64,000 nucleotides of DNA from positions 5,001-69,000 of the forward strand of contig NZ_CAKZHV010000059.1 of NCBI RefSeq assembly GCF_936927845.1, given 5' to 3'. Position 1 is the first letter of the stretch. Each line of letters begins with the position of its first letter. A model generated the notes under the pieces. It was given only the letters and a program-made list of their open reading frames with translations, was not told the origin of the DNA and ran no database searches. This document shows positions 24,755-33,377 of the stretch, piece after piece. The translations under genes and the position numbers were made by a program. Source of the stretch: an uncultured Sphingomonas sp. GTDB taxonomy: Bacteria > Pseudomonadota > Alphaproteobacteria > Sphingomonadales > Sphingomonadaceae.

Positions 24755-24779
24755 GGAACGAAGCCGGAGCGTGAACATT
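24755..24779 (+). promoter_or_regulatory. Candidate sigma-EcfG promoter of the entericidin gene
   Basis: GGAAC (24755-24759), 16 bases, then CATT (24776-24779): eight of nine bases agree with the EcfG consensus. The start would fall near 24786, about 32 bases before the ATG at 24818, which is a normal leader length. Its place directly downstream of the stress locus adds weight. Confidence 0.5.
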
Positions 24780-24817
24780 GAACGCCCAGGCATCCAGCCT
24801 GAGCAGGAGATGTTTGA

Positions 24818-24952
24818 ATGCGTAAGATCGTGGCAGCCGCAACCCTCGCCAGTGCGCTTATCCTCAGCGCGTGCAACACCATCGAGGGTGCGGGCAAGGA
24901 CGTGTCGTCGGCCGGCAACACCGTTGCCAAGACCGCGAACGACGCCAAGTAA
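24818..24952 (+). CDS. Entericidin EcnA/B-family small lipoprotein
   Basis: 44 residues: MRKIVAAATLASALILSAC is a lipoprotein signal with Cys19 as the lipid site, followed by NTIEGAGKDVSSAGN and a short polar tail, the typical entericidin pattern. Such peptides sit in the envelope; in enterics EcnB is induced by the stationary-phase sigma factor and promotes lysis, while in alphaproteobacteria the role is unclear. AGGAGA lies eight bases before the ATG. A near-consensus sigma-EcfG promoter lies upstream and a strong terminator follows. Confidence 0.85.
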   Translation: MRKIVAAATLASALILSACNTIEGAGKDVSSAGNTVAKTANDAK

Positions 24953-24980
24953 GCGCGTTCCTCGACGCTTGGGTCGAAAA

Positions 24981-25009
24981 GGCGGTCGGCGCGTACCGGC
25001 CGCCTTTTT
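24981..25009 (+). terminator. Intrinsic terminator of the entericidin gene
   Basis: A 9-bp stem, GGCGGTCGG paired with CCGGCCGCC (one T-G pair), with a 6-base loop and five T residues at 25005-25009. It closes the plus-strand stress block, which is convergent with tatC. Confidence 0.85.
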
Positions 25010-25118
25010 CATGATCGATGCGGCCCAGCCCAAGTGGGGGACGCTTGTGGGCTGAACGAACGATGCTGGTAGATGCGACGGCACGACCGCCCATCATCGT
25101 GACGATCGTCCCAAGCGG

Positions 25119-25886
25119 CTACTCTGCCGCCTCCGCTTCGACCTCTCGGGCACGTCGCCGTTCGGTGAACCAGATACCCAGGATGGCCAGTTCGTAGAGA
25201 ATGACGAGCGGGATCGCGAGCAGCAGCTGCGATCCGACGTCTGGGGGGGTCAGCACCGCCGCAATCGCGAAGGCACCGACGATGGCGTACCGACGTGCCG
25301 CGATCAACTGCGTGCGCGTCACCACGCCGGCCCGCTCCAGCAACATCAACAACACCGGCAGCAGGAACGCCGCGCCGAAGCCGAACAGGAATTGCATGAT
25401 GAACGATAAATAATTGCCAACCGCCGGCAACGCCTGCTGCTGCACGCCGCCGATCATCCCGGTGTACCCGAGCAGGAAATGCAGCGCCATCGGGACGGCG
25501 ACGTAATAAGCCATCGCTGCGCCCAGGATGAACAAGACCGGCGTGGCGAGCAGGAACGGCAGGAGCGCGCGCTTTTCTTTCCGGTAGAGACCCGGCGCGA
25601 CGAATTGCCACAATTGATTGGCGATGACAGGAAAGGACAACATCATCGCCGAGAAAAAGGCGACCTTCACCTGAACGAAAAAGGCTTCGAAGATCTGCGT
25701 GTAGATCACCGTCTTCTGCCCGGCGTGCAGCAACGGCTGCACGAGGAAGGCGAAGATATTCTCAGCGAAATACCAACAGACGAAGAAAGCGATCGCGATC
25801 GCTGCGATGCAGTAAAGCAGCCGTCGACGCAGCTCGAGCAGATGATCGAGCAGCGGCGCGCGCGATTCGTCCAGATCCTCGCTCAC
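25119..25886 (-). CDS. tatC: Sec-independent protein translocase TatC
   Basis: 255 residues with six membrane helices, the core receptor of the Tat pathway for folded proteins with twin-arginine signals. LLDHLLELRRRLLYCIAA near the N-terminus is the conserved signal-binding region, and FAFLVQPLL and the MALHFLLGYTG region are typical. The GTG at 25886 overlaps the tatB stop (GTGA). A polar C-terminal tail of about 20 residues is usual. Confidence 0.96.
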   Translation of the reverse strand: MSEDLDESRAPLLDHLLELRRRLLYCIAAIAIAFFVCWYFAENIFAFLVQPLLHAGQKTVIYTQIFEAFFVQVKVAFFSAMMLSFPVIANQLWQFVAPGLYRKEKRALLPFLLATPVLFILGAAMAYYVAVPMALHFLLGYTGMIGGVQQQALPAVGNYLSFIMQFLFGFGAAFLLPVLLMLLERAGVVTRTQLIAARRYAIVGAFAIAAVLTPPDVGSQLLLAIPLVILYELAILGIWFTERRRAREVEAEAAE

Positions 25887-26350
25887 GATGCTGCCTTGTC
25901 GCTGACCATCGGGTGATGAACACCGGTAGCCGCGTCGGGCGCACCCGACCGGCGATCACGCTCCTCCGCTTCGCCGGTCGCCACGACCGCACCCGCGTCG
26001 CGCGCGACCACGTGCGGGTGCTCGATCATCTGCGGCTGCGCGGTCATTACCGGCGGCGGATCGTCATGCGCCGGTGCGGGAAGCGCCGGCTCATCAGACG
26101 ACCCGACCGCGGGCGCGGCATGTTCGCGCATGATCCGCTCATTCTCCGCCTTCCACTTCTTCTCCATCTCGGCGAGCTCGGCCTCGCGGACCATCTCGTC
26201 GAACCCGGAGCGGAACTGCCGCCCGACGGCGCGGGCGCGCCCAACCCAATAGCCGATGACGCGCATCGCCTTGGGCAAGTCCTTGGGACCGATCACCACC
26301 AGCGCGATGAACGCGACCAGCAGGAATTCGGACGGAGCGATATCGAACAT
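25883..26350 (-). CDS. tatB: Sec-independent protein translocase TatB
   Basis: 155 residues. One N-terminal helix (MFDIAPSEFLLVAFIALVVIGPKDLPKAMR), an amphipathic helix after the GPKDLP hinge, then a long polar tail rich in Pro, Ala and Asp. It forms the receptor complex with TatC, with which it overlaps by 4 bp. The Glu in the membrane helix (SEFLLV) and the GP hinge are the classical TatB marks. Confidence 0.95.
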   Translation of the reverse strand: MFDIAPSEFLLVAFIALVVIGPKDLPKAMRVIGYWVGRARAVGRQFRSGFDEMVREAELAEMEKKWKAENERIMREHAAPAVGSSDEPALPAPAHDDPPPVMTAQPQMIEHPHVVARDAGAVVATGEAEERDRRSGAPDAATGVHHPMVSDKAAS

Positions 26351-26379
26351 TCAGCGCGACCGAGCCGGATCAGATAGCG

Positions 26380-26619
26380 TCAGCGATCCTCGCGCACGCG
26401 GTCGGCATCGCGGTCATAGGCCGGCTGCGCGGCCGATTGTGCCTCGATGCGCGGCTTGGGACGCGCGACAACATCGTCGTCCTCCTCGGCCATACCCTTC
26501 TTGAAGCTTTTCACGCCCTTGGCGACGTCGCCCATCATGGCGGAGAATCGCCCCCCGCCGAGCAGCAGGATCGCGATCACCGCGAGGACGAGGATATGCG
26601 GAAGGCTGAAGCTGCCCAT
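26380..26619 (-). CDS. tatA: Sec-independent protein translocase TatA
   Basis: 79 residues: a short helix (LPHILVLAVIAILLLGGG), then FSAMMGDVAKGVKSFKKGM, the amphipathic helix with the Gly hinge and conserved F-KxGM region. It assembles into the channel-forming ring in the Tat system. It lies 29 bp before tatB, in the order tatA-tatB-tatC, with scpB just upstream on the same strand. Confidence 0.95.
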   Translation of the reverse strand: MGSFSLPHILVLAVIAILLLGGGRFSAMMGDVAKGVKSFKKGMAEEDDDVVARPKPRIEAQSAAQPAYDRDADRVREDR

Positions 26620-26645
26620 GACGTGGTCTCCTATTCGCAGCCCAT

Positions 26646-27233
26646 CTAATCGTCCTCGGCGCGCTTTGCTACCTCCACCTGCCCGACGACCTGTTCCGCG
26701 GCGAGGTCGACCGGATCGAGCAGCCCGGCAGCGCGCAGATCGGCGATCCCCGGCAGGTCGCGGCGCGTGGATAGGCCGAAATGCACCAGGAACTCGGGCG
26801 TCGTCGCGTAGGTGAGCGGCCGGCCGGGCACTTCGCGGCGGCCCGCCGGGCGCACCCAGCCTGCCTCCATGAGCACATCAAGCGTCCCGCGCGATATCTG
26901 CACGCCGCGGATCGCCTCGATTTCGGGGCGGCTGACGGGTTCGTGGTAGGCGATGATCGCCAGCGTCTCGATGGCGGCGCGGCTCAGCCGCCGCTGCTCC
27001 GCGCGTTCGCGGCGGAGCAGATGCGCCAGATCGGGCGCGGTCTGGAACTGCCAGCGCCCGCCGCGCTCGACCAGCTCGACACCGCGGCCGGCGTAATCGG
27101 CGGCGAGCTGCTGGAGCGCTGCGGCGACGTCAACGGGTCCGACGTGCGCGCGAATGACGTCCGTCGACAAGGGTTCGGTCGCGGCGAACAGCACCGCTTC
27201 GACCGCGCGCACGGTGTCGCCGGGCGGGGTCAC
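26646..27233 (-). CDS. scpB: Segregation and condensation protein B
   Basis: 195 residues. The GTG at 27233 overlaps the scpA stop (GTGA); the frame is open far upstream inside scpA, but that is the wrong frame for scpA. Two winged-helix parts are seen: VRAVEAVLFAATEPLSTDVI and RLSRAAIETLAIIAYHEPVSRPEIEAIRGV, followed by the second winged helix ending HFGLSTRRDLPGIADL. ScpB joins ScpA and SMC to organise the chromosome. Confidence 0.95.
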   Translation of the reverse strand: MTPPGDTVRAVEAVLFAATEPLSTDVIRAHVGPVDVAAALQQLAADYAGRGVELVERGGRWQFQTAPDLAHLLRRERAEQRRLSRAAIETLAIIAYHEPVSRPEIEAIRGVQISRGTLDVLMEAGWVRPAGRREVPGRPLTYATTPEFLVHFGLSTRRDLPGIADLRAAGLLDPVDLAAEQVVGQVEVAKRAEDD

Positions 27234-27958
27234 GCGAGCGCCCGCAGGTAGAGCGGCGCGAACGCCTCGCGCTGGCGAAGCTCGACGCGCCCTTGTCGCG
27301 CGAGTTCGAGCGCCGCGAGAAAGGAGGACGCGAGCGCGGATCGCCGCAACTGCTCCGATGCCACCTCGGGCAGGAAGCGCTCGATCGCCTGCCACTCGAC
27401 CGCCGAGCCGACCATGGCGGTGACCCGTGCGAGTGCGGTGTCGAGCGTCATCACCTCGCGGTCGGGCACGACGTGCATGACCGGGCGGGTGCGGGCGCTG
27501 ACCTGGCCGTAGGCGGCGATCAACTGATAGAGATCGACCGTCCAACGGTGGTGGCGGACGCTGCGCAGCCCCTCGGGTGCACCGCGCGTGAACACGTCGC
27601 GCCCGATCCGGTCGCGCGCCATCAATCGCGCGCCGGCGTCGCGCATCGCGTCGAGCCGTTCGAGACGGAGTTGAAGGCGTAGCGCCAGTTCTTCGGGATC
27701 GGGCTCGATCGCGGGATCGCGCGGCAGCAGCAGCGCACTTTTCAGATACGCGAGCCACGCTGCCATGACGAGGTAATCGGCGGCGAGTTCGAGCTTCGTG
27801 CGCCGCGCGCGGTCGATGTACGCGAGATATTGCTCGACCAGCGCGAGGATCGATATCTGCTTTAGATCGACCTTCTGCGCGCGCGCGAGCGACAGCAGCA
27901 CGTCGAGCGGCCCTTCCCAGCCATCGAGATCGAGCAGCAACTGCTCGGGCGCGGCCAC
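27230..27958 (-). CDS. scpA: Segregation and condensation protein A
   Basis: 242 residues of the kleisin that bridges SMC heads. The N-terminal part LDGWEGPLDVLLSLARAQKVDLKQISILALVEQYLAYI is the signature SMC-neck binding region, and YLVMAAWLAYLKSALLLP follows. The C-terminal winged helix is around the last 80 residues. The start is a GTG at 27958. It lies 10 bp after nagZ, on the same strand. Confidence 0.95.
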   Translation of the reverse strand: MAAPEQLLLDLDGWEGPLDVLLSLARAQKVDLKQISILALVEQYLAYIDRARRTKLELAADYLVMAAWLAYLKSALLLPRDPAIEPDPEELALRLQLRLERLDAMRDAGARLMARDRIGRDVFTRGAPEGLRSVRHHRWTVDLYQLIAAYGQVSARTRPVMHVVPDREVMTLDTALARVTAMVGSAVEWQAIERFLPEVASEQLRRSALASSFLAALELARQGRVELRQREAFAPLYLRALA

Positions 27959-27968
27959 GCAGCAATGC

Positions 27969-28970
27969 TCAGGCGAGCGCCAGCAACGCGTCGCGCTTGG
28001 CCGTTAGCGCAGCCACATCGCCGGCCGTCGCCGTCACGCTCGTCATGGCGGCGTCGAGCCGCTCGCGCCCTCGACTGGTGATGTCGGGCAGCGCGGCGGC
28101 GATCGCCTGCATCTCGTCCATCCGCGCCCAGCAATCGAGCACCACGTCGCACCCGGCGGCGATTGCGCCCGCCGCCTTGTCGGCCGGGGTGCCCGACAAT
28201 GCCTTCATATCGATGTCGTCGGTCATCAGCAGCCCGTCGAAGCCGATGCGACCGCGTATCACCTCCTCGATCACGATCGGTGACAGCGTGGCGGGACGTT
28301 CGTCGTCCCATGCCCGATAGACGATGTGGCTGGTCATCCCCATCGGCGCACCCGCGAGCGCGCGGAACGGGGCCAGATCGTCCTCCAGTTCCGCCACCGA
28401 GGCAGTGACCGTCGGCAGGTGATAATGCGAGTCGGCGAGCGCGCGTCCGTGGCCGGGCATGTGCTTGACGACGCCGACGACCCCGCCCGCGCGCAGCCCC
28501 TCCAGCGTCGCACGCCCCATCGCCGCAACGCGCATCGGCTCGCGACCATAAGCGCGGGTGGCGATCGCCTCGGTCGTCTCCCGCCTGGCCACGTCGAGCA
28601 GCGGCAGGCAGTTCACCGTGATGCCGACCTCAGACAGCATCAGGCCGAGCGCGTGCGCGTTGGCGCGCGCGGCCTCGATCCCCGACATCGGCGCGCGCTC
28701 GTACAAGGCATCGAAGGCAGGGCCCGCGGGGAAGGCGGGCCATTCGGGCGGTCCGAGCCGCGCAACCCGCCCGCCCTCCTGATCGACCAGGATCGCGACG
28801 TCGTCGCGGCCTTCGAGCGCGCGCAGGCTGTCGGTCAAGGCACGGAGTTGCACGCGCGTCTCGACGTTGCGCTTGAACAGGATGTAGCCGGCCGGGCGCG
28901 CGTCGGCGAAAAAGGCGCGCTCGTCCGCGGTAAGGACCGGCCCCGACAGGCCGAAGATGACGGGCTTCAT
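27969..28970 (-). CDS. nagZ: Beta-N-acetylhexosaminidase NagZ
   Basis: 333 residues, glycoside hydrolase family 3. It releases N-acetylglucosamine from anhydro-muropeptides in the cytoplasm during wall recycling. Seen: the QEGGRVARL loop, KHMPGHGRALADSHYHLP with the catalytic His, and LLMTDDIDMKAL with the nucleophile Asp. The length is right for the bacterial single-domain enzyme. It is followed by scpA with 10 bp between. Confidence 0.95.
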   Translation of the reverse strand: MKPVIFGLSGPVLTADERAFFADARPAGYILFKRNVETRVQLRALTDSLRALEGRDDVAILVDQEGGRVARLGPPEWPAFPAGPAFDALYERAPMSGIEAARANAHALGLMLSEVGITVNCLPLLDVARRETTEAIATRAYGREPMRVAAMGRATLEGLRAGGVVGVVKHMPGHGRALADSHYHLPTVTASVAELEDDLAPFRALAGAPMGMTSHIVYRAWDDERPATLSPIVIEEVIRGRIGFDGLLMTDDIDMKALSGTPADKAAGAIAAGCDVVLDCWARMDEMQAIAAALPDITSRGRERLDAAMTSVTATAGDVAALTAKRDALLALA

Positions 28971-29120
28971 GGCGGCGTGGTTACGTCAAAGCGACGGATC
29001 GGGAAAGTCGCGAGCCTGTCTGGTCCGCCAGCTCCCATCACGACTGCTCCAAGGCCTCGGCCGTGCTAATCCCATTCTGATGACCGCTAGCGGCTCCACC
29101 TGACCACGAATGGAAAAGGG

Positions 29121-29141
29121 ATCCCGGATCAAGTCCGGGAT
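29121..29141. repeat. Short palindromic repeat unit (ATCCCGGA-tcaag-TCCGGGAT)
   Basis: A perfect 8-bp inverted repeat with a 5-base loop between nagZ and the SPOR gene. The longer context (aaaaggGATCCCGG ... CCGGGATGACGGTC) is one I associate with short repeats scattered between genes in sphingomonads and other alphaproteobacteria. A single copy is visible here, so dispersion cannot be shown. No T tract, so it is not a clear terminator. Confidence 0.55.
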
Positions 29142-29186
29142 GACGGTCGGTAAGGGACGATCGGCCTTCTGGCCGACCGAGCCAGA

Positions 29187-29915
29187 TCAGCTGGTGACGA
29201 AGCAGCTCTCGCCCGCGACCTTCAATCGGCCGCAGATGTCGGCCGCGGCGTTGGCGCTGCCGGCGTTGACGCGCAGGCGATAGACGGTGCGGCCGTTGAC
29301 GTCCGCCTTCTGCACGTCCTTGCCGAGCGGCGCGACGTAGCTGAACCGCTTGGCGACCGCGCTCCAGGCGCTGTTCGCCGCCGATTCGGTCGGGAACGCG
29401 CCGAGCTGCACCAGGCTGCCGCCCGAACCCGCGCCTGGTACGGGCGCGACCGGCGCGGTCATCGGGCGCTGCGCCCGCAGCGGCGCGGTTGCCGCCGGCA
29501 CCGCGACGCTGGCGGAGGTGCTTCCCGCGCGTGCGCCGGGCTGCGCGGTCGCACGCCGCGTGCCGCTGATCGGTGCTTCGGGTACTGCCTTCAGGTCGAT
29601 CGAGCCGTTCGGATTGGCGCCCGCACTGGTCGCGATCGCGGTGTCGCCTTCGCCCTCGACCTTTAGCCCGCCGGGATCGTCGGGCTTGATCTTGTAATCG
29701 CCTTCCTGCGCCGCGATCAGCGCGCCCGAGCCATCCGCGCCGCGACCGGCCTGCAACCGGTACAAGCCCGCGATCACCCCGCCGAGCACCAGCAGGCCGA
29801 GTAGGACCAGCAGCACGATGCGACCCCCGCCCGAACGCCGCGGCTCGTCCGGTTCGACCGTCTCCAGCCACGGCAGCCGGTCCTCGTCGCGCTCGAACTG
29901 ATCCGAGGTCGCCAT
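29187..29915 (-). CDS. SPOR-domain membrane protein
   Basis: 242 residues: a cytoplasmic acidic N-terminus, one membrane helix at about 32-52 (RIVLLVLLGLLVLGGVIAGLY), an Ala/Pro-rich periplasmic linker, and a C-terminal SPOR domain (SLVQLGAFPTESAANSAWSAVAKRFSYVAPL ... VYRLRVNAGSANAAADICGRLK). SPOR domains bind denuded glycan strands at the division septum. The start ATG at 29915 overlaps the argS stop by one base. It resembles the alphaproteobacterial FtsN-like class but lacks features to name it so. Confidence 0.88.
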   Translation of the reverse strand: MATSDQFERDEDRLPWLETVEPDEPRRSGGGRIVLLVLLGLLVLGGVIAGLYRLQAGRGADGSGALIAAQEGDYKIKPDDPGGLKVEGEGDTAIATSAGANPNGSIDLKAVPEAPISGTRRATAQPGARAGSTSASVAVPAATAPLRAQRPMTAPVAPVPGAGSGGSLVQLGAFPTESAANSAWSAVAKRFSYVAPLGKDVQKADVNGRTVYRLRVNAGSANAAADICGRLKVAGESCFVTS

Positions 29916-31642
29916 CAGTGCATCTCCGAAACCGCCTCCACGCCCATGATGGAGAGGCCATTGCGAATAATCTGTCCGATGCCCGCCGCCAAGGACAGGC
30001 GTGCGGCCGTCACCGCATGGTCATCCGCGATCAGGTAGCGGCGATCGGGCCGGTCGTTGCCGACGTTCCACGCGGCATGAAATTCCGCGGACAAGTCGTA
30101 GAGATAAAAGGCGATCCGGTGCGGCTCGCGCGCCGCGGCAGCGGTTTCGACAATGCGCGGGAATTGCGCCGCGAGCTTCACGAGCGCGAGTTCCTCCGTG
30201 TCAAGCCGGGACAGGTCGGCACCCTGTGCGCTGATCCCGGCCTCGGCCGCGCGGCGGTGGAGCGAGGCAACGCGGGCATGGGCATATTGAACGTAGAAGA
30301 CCGGGTTGTCCTTCGACGCCTCGACCACCTTCGCGAAGTCGAAATCCATCTGCGCGTCGGCGCGGCGCGTGAGCATGGTAAAACGCACCACATCCTTGCC
30401 GACCTCGCGCACCACGTCGGCGAGCGTGACGAAATTGCCCGCGCGCTTGCTCATCTTGACCGGCTCTCCGGCGCGCAGCAGGCGGACCATCTGGACGAGC
30501 TTGACGTCGAAACGCGTCTTGCCCTCGGTCAGCGCGGCGACCGCGGCCTGGATGCGCTTCACCGTGCCGGCATGGTCCGCGCCCCAGATGTCGATCAATT
30601 GATCGGCCGATTGCGCCTTCTGGAAATGATAGGCCATGTCGGCGCCGAAATAGGTCCAGCTACCGTTCGACTTCTTGATCGGGCGGTCCTGGTCGTCGCC
30701 GAAGCGGGTCGAGCGGAACAGCGGCAGCTCGACCGGCTCCCAATCCTCGGGCGTCTCGCCCTTCGGTGCCTCGAGCACGCCGTCGTAGACGAGGTCGCGC
30801 GCGCGCAGCCATGCCTCGGCCTCTTCCGGCTTGCCCGCAGCTTGCAGCGCCGCCTCGGAGGCGAACACGTCGTGGTGGATGCCGAGCAGCGCGAGATCGG
30901 CCTTGATGAGCGCCATCATCGCGTCGACCGCACGGGTGCGGAACGGGATCAGCCAATCGCCCTCGGGCGCCGACACGTAGCGGTCGCCGAACTCGGCGGC
31001 GAGCGCCTGGCCGACCGGAACGAGATAATCGCCGGGGTAGAGCCCCTCCGGGATCGCGCCGACCTCCTCACCCAATGCCTCGCGGTAGCGGATGTGCGCC
31101 GAGCGCGCGAGCACGTCGACCTGGCTGCCGGCATCGTTGATGACATATTCGCGGATGACACGGTGCCCGGCGAAGGCAAGCAGGTTGGCGAGCGAATCGC
31201 CCACCACCGCGCCGCGGCAATGGCCCATGTGCATCGGGCCCGTCGGGTTGGCCGAGACATATTCGACGTTGACGCTGACGCCCTCGCCCACGCGCGACCG
31301 TCCATAATCGGCGCCTGCCGCCGCAACCGCGCGCAATTCATCGCGCCAGGTGTCGTCGGACAGGCGCAGGTTGATGAAGCCCGGCCCGGCGACCTCGGCG
31401 GCGGTGACGCTGGGCAGCGCGGACAGATGCGCGGCGATCTTCTCGGCGAGCTGACGCGGGTTGGTCTTGGCGGGTTTGGCAAGCACCATCGCGGCGTTGG
31501 TGGCGAGGTCGCCGTGGCTGGCGTCGCGCGGCGGCTCGACCGTCACGTTGCGGCGGTCGAGATCGGCGGGCAGCGCGCCTTCGGCAACGAGCGCGTCGAG
31601 GGCGTCACCCACATGGGCGGCGAAACGGGTGTACAATGTCAT
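29915..31642 (-). CDS. argS: Arginyl-tRNA synthetase
   Basis: 575 residues. It joins arginine to its tRNA. The class I HIGH motif appears as SANPTGPMHMGHCRGA; the KMSKS loop as VKMSKRAGNFV. The C-terminal helical anticodon-binding domain ends MGVEAVSEMH. The N-terminal Add-1 domain (about 1-110) is typical. The stop overlaps the SPOR gene start by one base. Confidence 0.97.
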   Translation of the reverse strand: MTLYTRFAAHVGDALDALVAEGALPADLDRRNVTVEPPRDASHGDLATNAAMVLAKPAKTNPRQLAEKIAAHLSALPSVTAAEVAGPGFINLRLSDDTWRDELRAVAAAGADYGRSRVGEGVSVNVEYVSANPTGPMHMGHCRGAVVGDSLANLLAFAGHRVIREYVINDAGSQVDVLARSAHIRYREALGEEVGAIPEGLYPGDYLVPVGQALAAEFGDRYVSAPEGDWLIPFRTRAVDAMMALIKADLALLGIHHDVFASEAALQAAGKPEEAEAWLRARDLVYDGVLEAPKGETPEDWEPVELPLFRSTRFGDDQDRPIKKSNGSWTYFGADMAYHFQKAQSADQLIDIWGADHAGTVKRIQAAVAALTEGKTRFDVKLVQMVRLLRAGEPVKMSKRAGNFVTLADVVREVGKDVVRFTMLTRRADAQMDFDFAKVVEASKDNPVFYVQYAHARVASLHRRAAEAGISAQGADLSRLDTEELALVKLAAQFPRIVETAAAAREPHRIAFYLYDLSAEFHAAWNVGNDRPDRRYLIADDHAVTAARLSLAAGIGQIIRNGLSIMGVEAVSEMH

Positions 31643-31832
31643 AGCGGCGCGGCCTTAGACGAAGGCGGACCCGCACGCAAAAGCCGGCTGCTTCTGCTTG
31701 GGAAGGGCCAACCCGGCCGCGATTGCACTCACTGCAATCATAGACGCACACAAGTCATTTGCCCATGCTGCGCTGCACCAAATATGTTGCACTGCACAGT
31801 CCGAGAACGGGCAAACCACCGGGAGCCTTTCC

Positions 31833-32123
31833 ATGCGCACAATCAGTTTCATCGCCGCCGCCGCTGCCGCCGCGCTCATCTCGACCGTCGGCATCGCCGC
31901 CGAGCCGGCGCAGCAGAGCTTCACGCACGAGGGCCGCACCTATGTCTACACGCAGACGGTGCGCGACAATGGCAAGACGCTGATCGAGGGCCACGAGGTC
32001 GGCAGCCGCGAGAAGTTCCGCCTGCTGGTCGATGGCGACCGCGTGCGTGGCACGACCAACGGTTACCCGGTGTCGTTCCGCGCCAAGGGCAACGTCGTGG
32101 CGAGCGCTGCCGCGGCGAACTGA
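31833..32123 (+). CDS. Small secreted protein of unknown function
   Basis: 96 residues. ATG 31833 has GGGAG about eight bases upstream; the longer frame from 31698 lacks this. A signal peptide (RTISFIAAAAAAALISTVGIAA) is cut after AA, leaving a ~70-residue mature part: FTHEGRTYVYTQTVRDNGKTLIEGHEVGSREKFRLLVDGDRVRGTTNGYPVSF, probably a small beta barrel. I know similar short proteins in Sphingomonas but no function. It is alone on the plus strand, divergent from argS, and closed by a hairpin at 32144-32175. Confidence 0.75.
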   Translation: MRTISFIAAAAAAALISTVGIAAEPAQQSFTHEGRTYVYTQTVRDNGKTLIEGHEVGSREKFRLLVDGDRVRGTTNGYPVSFRAKGNVVASAAAAN

Positions 32124-32143
32124 GCCGCCCACCGGGACGATCG

Positions 32144-32175
32144 AACGGCGTCCGCTCTCCCGAGCGGGCGCCGTT
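32144..32175. terminator. Hairpin between convergent genes
   Basis: A 14-bp stem with one G-T pair (AACGGCGTCCGCTC with GAGCGGGCGCCGTT) and a 4-base loop, between the secreted-protein gene and dgt. It lacks a T tract on either strand, but its strength and place suggest a bidirectional end signal. Confidence 0.5.
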
Positions 32176-32185
32176 GTCATATGCG

Positions 32186-33352
32186 TCAGAAGCCCTCGGG
32201 CAGATCGATCGGCCCGACGACCTCCCGATAGCGTGACACGGCGTAGCGATCGGTCATGCCCGCGATGAAATCGGCGATGTGGCGGCTGAGCTGCGGCTCA
32301 TCGCTTGGCAGGCGCACGCGCCATTCCTCCGGCAAGAGCGACGGGTCGGCATGGTAAGCGGCAAAGAGGCCGTCGATGACGTGATCCGCCGCGGCGGCGG
32401 CGTCGAGTTGGCGTGGATGGTGGTACAGATTGGCGTACATGAACGCCTTTAACTGCCGCTCGTCCGCCGCCATCGCATCGGAGAAGCCGACCAGCGCGCA
32501 GCCCGCGGCGCGCACGTCGTCGACGCTCGTCACCCCGGACGCCGCGATGCGCCGGGTGGTCTCGGCGATCAGATCGTTGACCATCGCGCCGATCTGACTG
32601 CGGATCACCTCGCCGTGCAGCCGGTCGTCGGCGAGATCGGCGAAGCCTCTGCGCGCCGCGTCCCAGCCGCGCGCGACCAGCGGCACCGCGCAGAGTTGGT
32701 CGATCGACAGCAGCCCCGCGCGCAGCCCGTCGTCGATGTCGTGATTGTCGTAGGCGATGTCGTCGGCAAGCGCGGCGACCTGCGCCTCGAGCGACGCGTA
32801 GCTGGTCAGATCGAGCCGCGCCTCCGCGTCCGCCTCGGCCAGCGCCCAATTGGGCGCAAAGATCGGGCCGTTGTGCTTGGCGAGGCCTTCGAGCGTTTCC
32901 CACGTCAGGTTGAGCCCGGCGTGACGCGGATACGGCCGCTCCAGCATCATCAGCGTGCGCAGTGTTTGGCCGTTGTGATCGAACCCGCCCTTCCCCGCCA
33001 GCGCGCGCTCCAGCGCCTCCTCGCCGGCGTGGCCGAACGGCGGGTGGCCGATGTCGTGCGCGAGGCAGAGCGCCTCCGTCAGATCCTCGTTGAGGCCGAG
33101 CGCGCGCGCGATCGTGCGGCCGATCTGCGCCACCTCGATACTGTGCGTCAGACGGACGCGGAAATGGTCGCCATCGGGTGCCATGAACACCTGCGTCTTG
33201 TGACGCAGGCGACGGAAGCTGATCGAGTGGATCACGCGGTCACGGTCGCGCTGGAACGCGTCGCGGGGGCCGCGTTCGGCCGCGCCGGGTTCGTCGTGCA
33301 GGCGGCCGCGGCTCCGGTCGGGTCGCGAGGCCCAGGGTGCGAGCGCGGTCAC
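32186..33352 (-). CDS. dgt: Deoxyguanosinetriphosphate triphosphohydrolase-like protein
   Basis: 388 residues of the HD-domain Dgt family, which cuts dGTP or other dNTPs to nucleoside and triphosphate. Seen: ISFRRLRHKTQVF, RLTHSIEVAQIGR, and the metal-binding AHDIGHPPFGHAGEEAL. The start is a GTG at 33352. It follows the TPR-SPOR gene by 25 bp. The short alphaproteobacterial type 2 form lacks the E. coli insertions, and its substrate range is not known from sequence. Confidence 0.92.
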   Translation of the reverse strand: MTALAPWASRPDRSRGRLHDEPGAAERGPRDAFQRDRDRVIHSISFRRLRHKTQVFMAPDGDHFRVRLTHSIEVAQIGRTIARALGLNEDLTEALCLAHDIGHPPFGHAGEEALERALAGKGGFDHNGQTLRTLMMLERPYPRHAGLNLTWETLEGLAKHNGPIFAPNWALAEADAEARLDLTSYASLEAQVAALADDIAYDNHDIDDGLRAGLLSIDQLCAVPLVARGWDAARRGFADLADDRLHGEVIRSQIGAMVNDLIAETTRRIAASGVTSVDDVRAAGCALVGFSDAMAADERQLKAFMYANLYHHPRQLDAAAAADHVIDGLFAAYHADPSLLPEEWRVRLPSDEPQLSRHIADFIAGMTDRYAVSRYREVVGPIDLPEGF

Positions 33353-33377
33353 GCGGCGCGTGTCTCGGGCGGGCGGA

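Noticed and set aside
29918..32236. A 772-codon open frame on the plus strand opposite argS
   Set aside because: It is a GC-rich mirror frame. argS on the minus strand has all catalytic motifs and full length, and the plus-strand translation has no recognisable domain.
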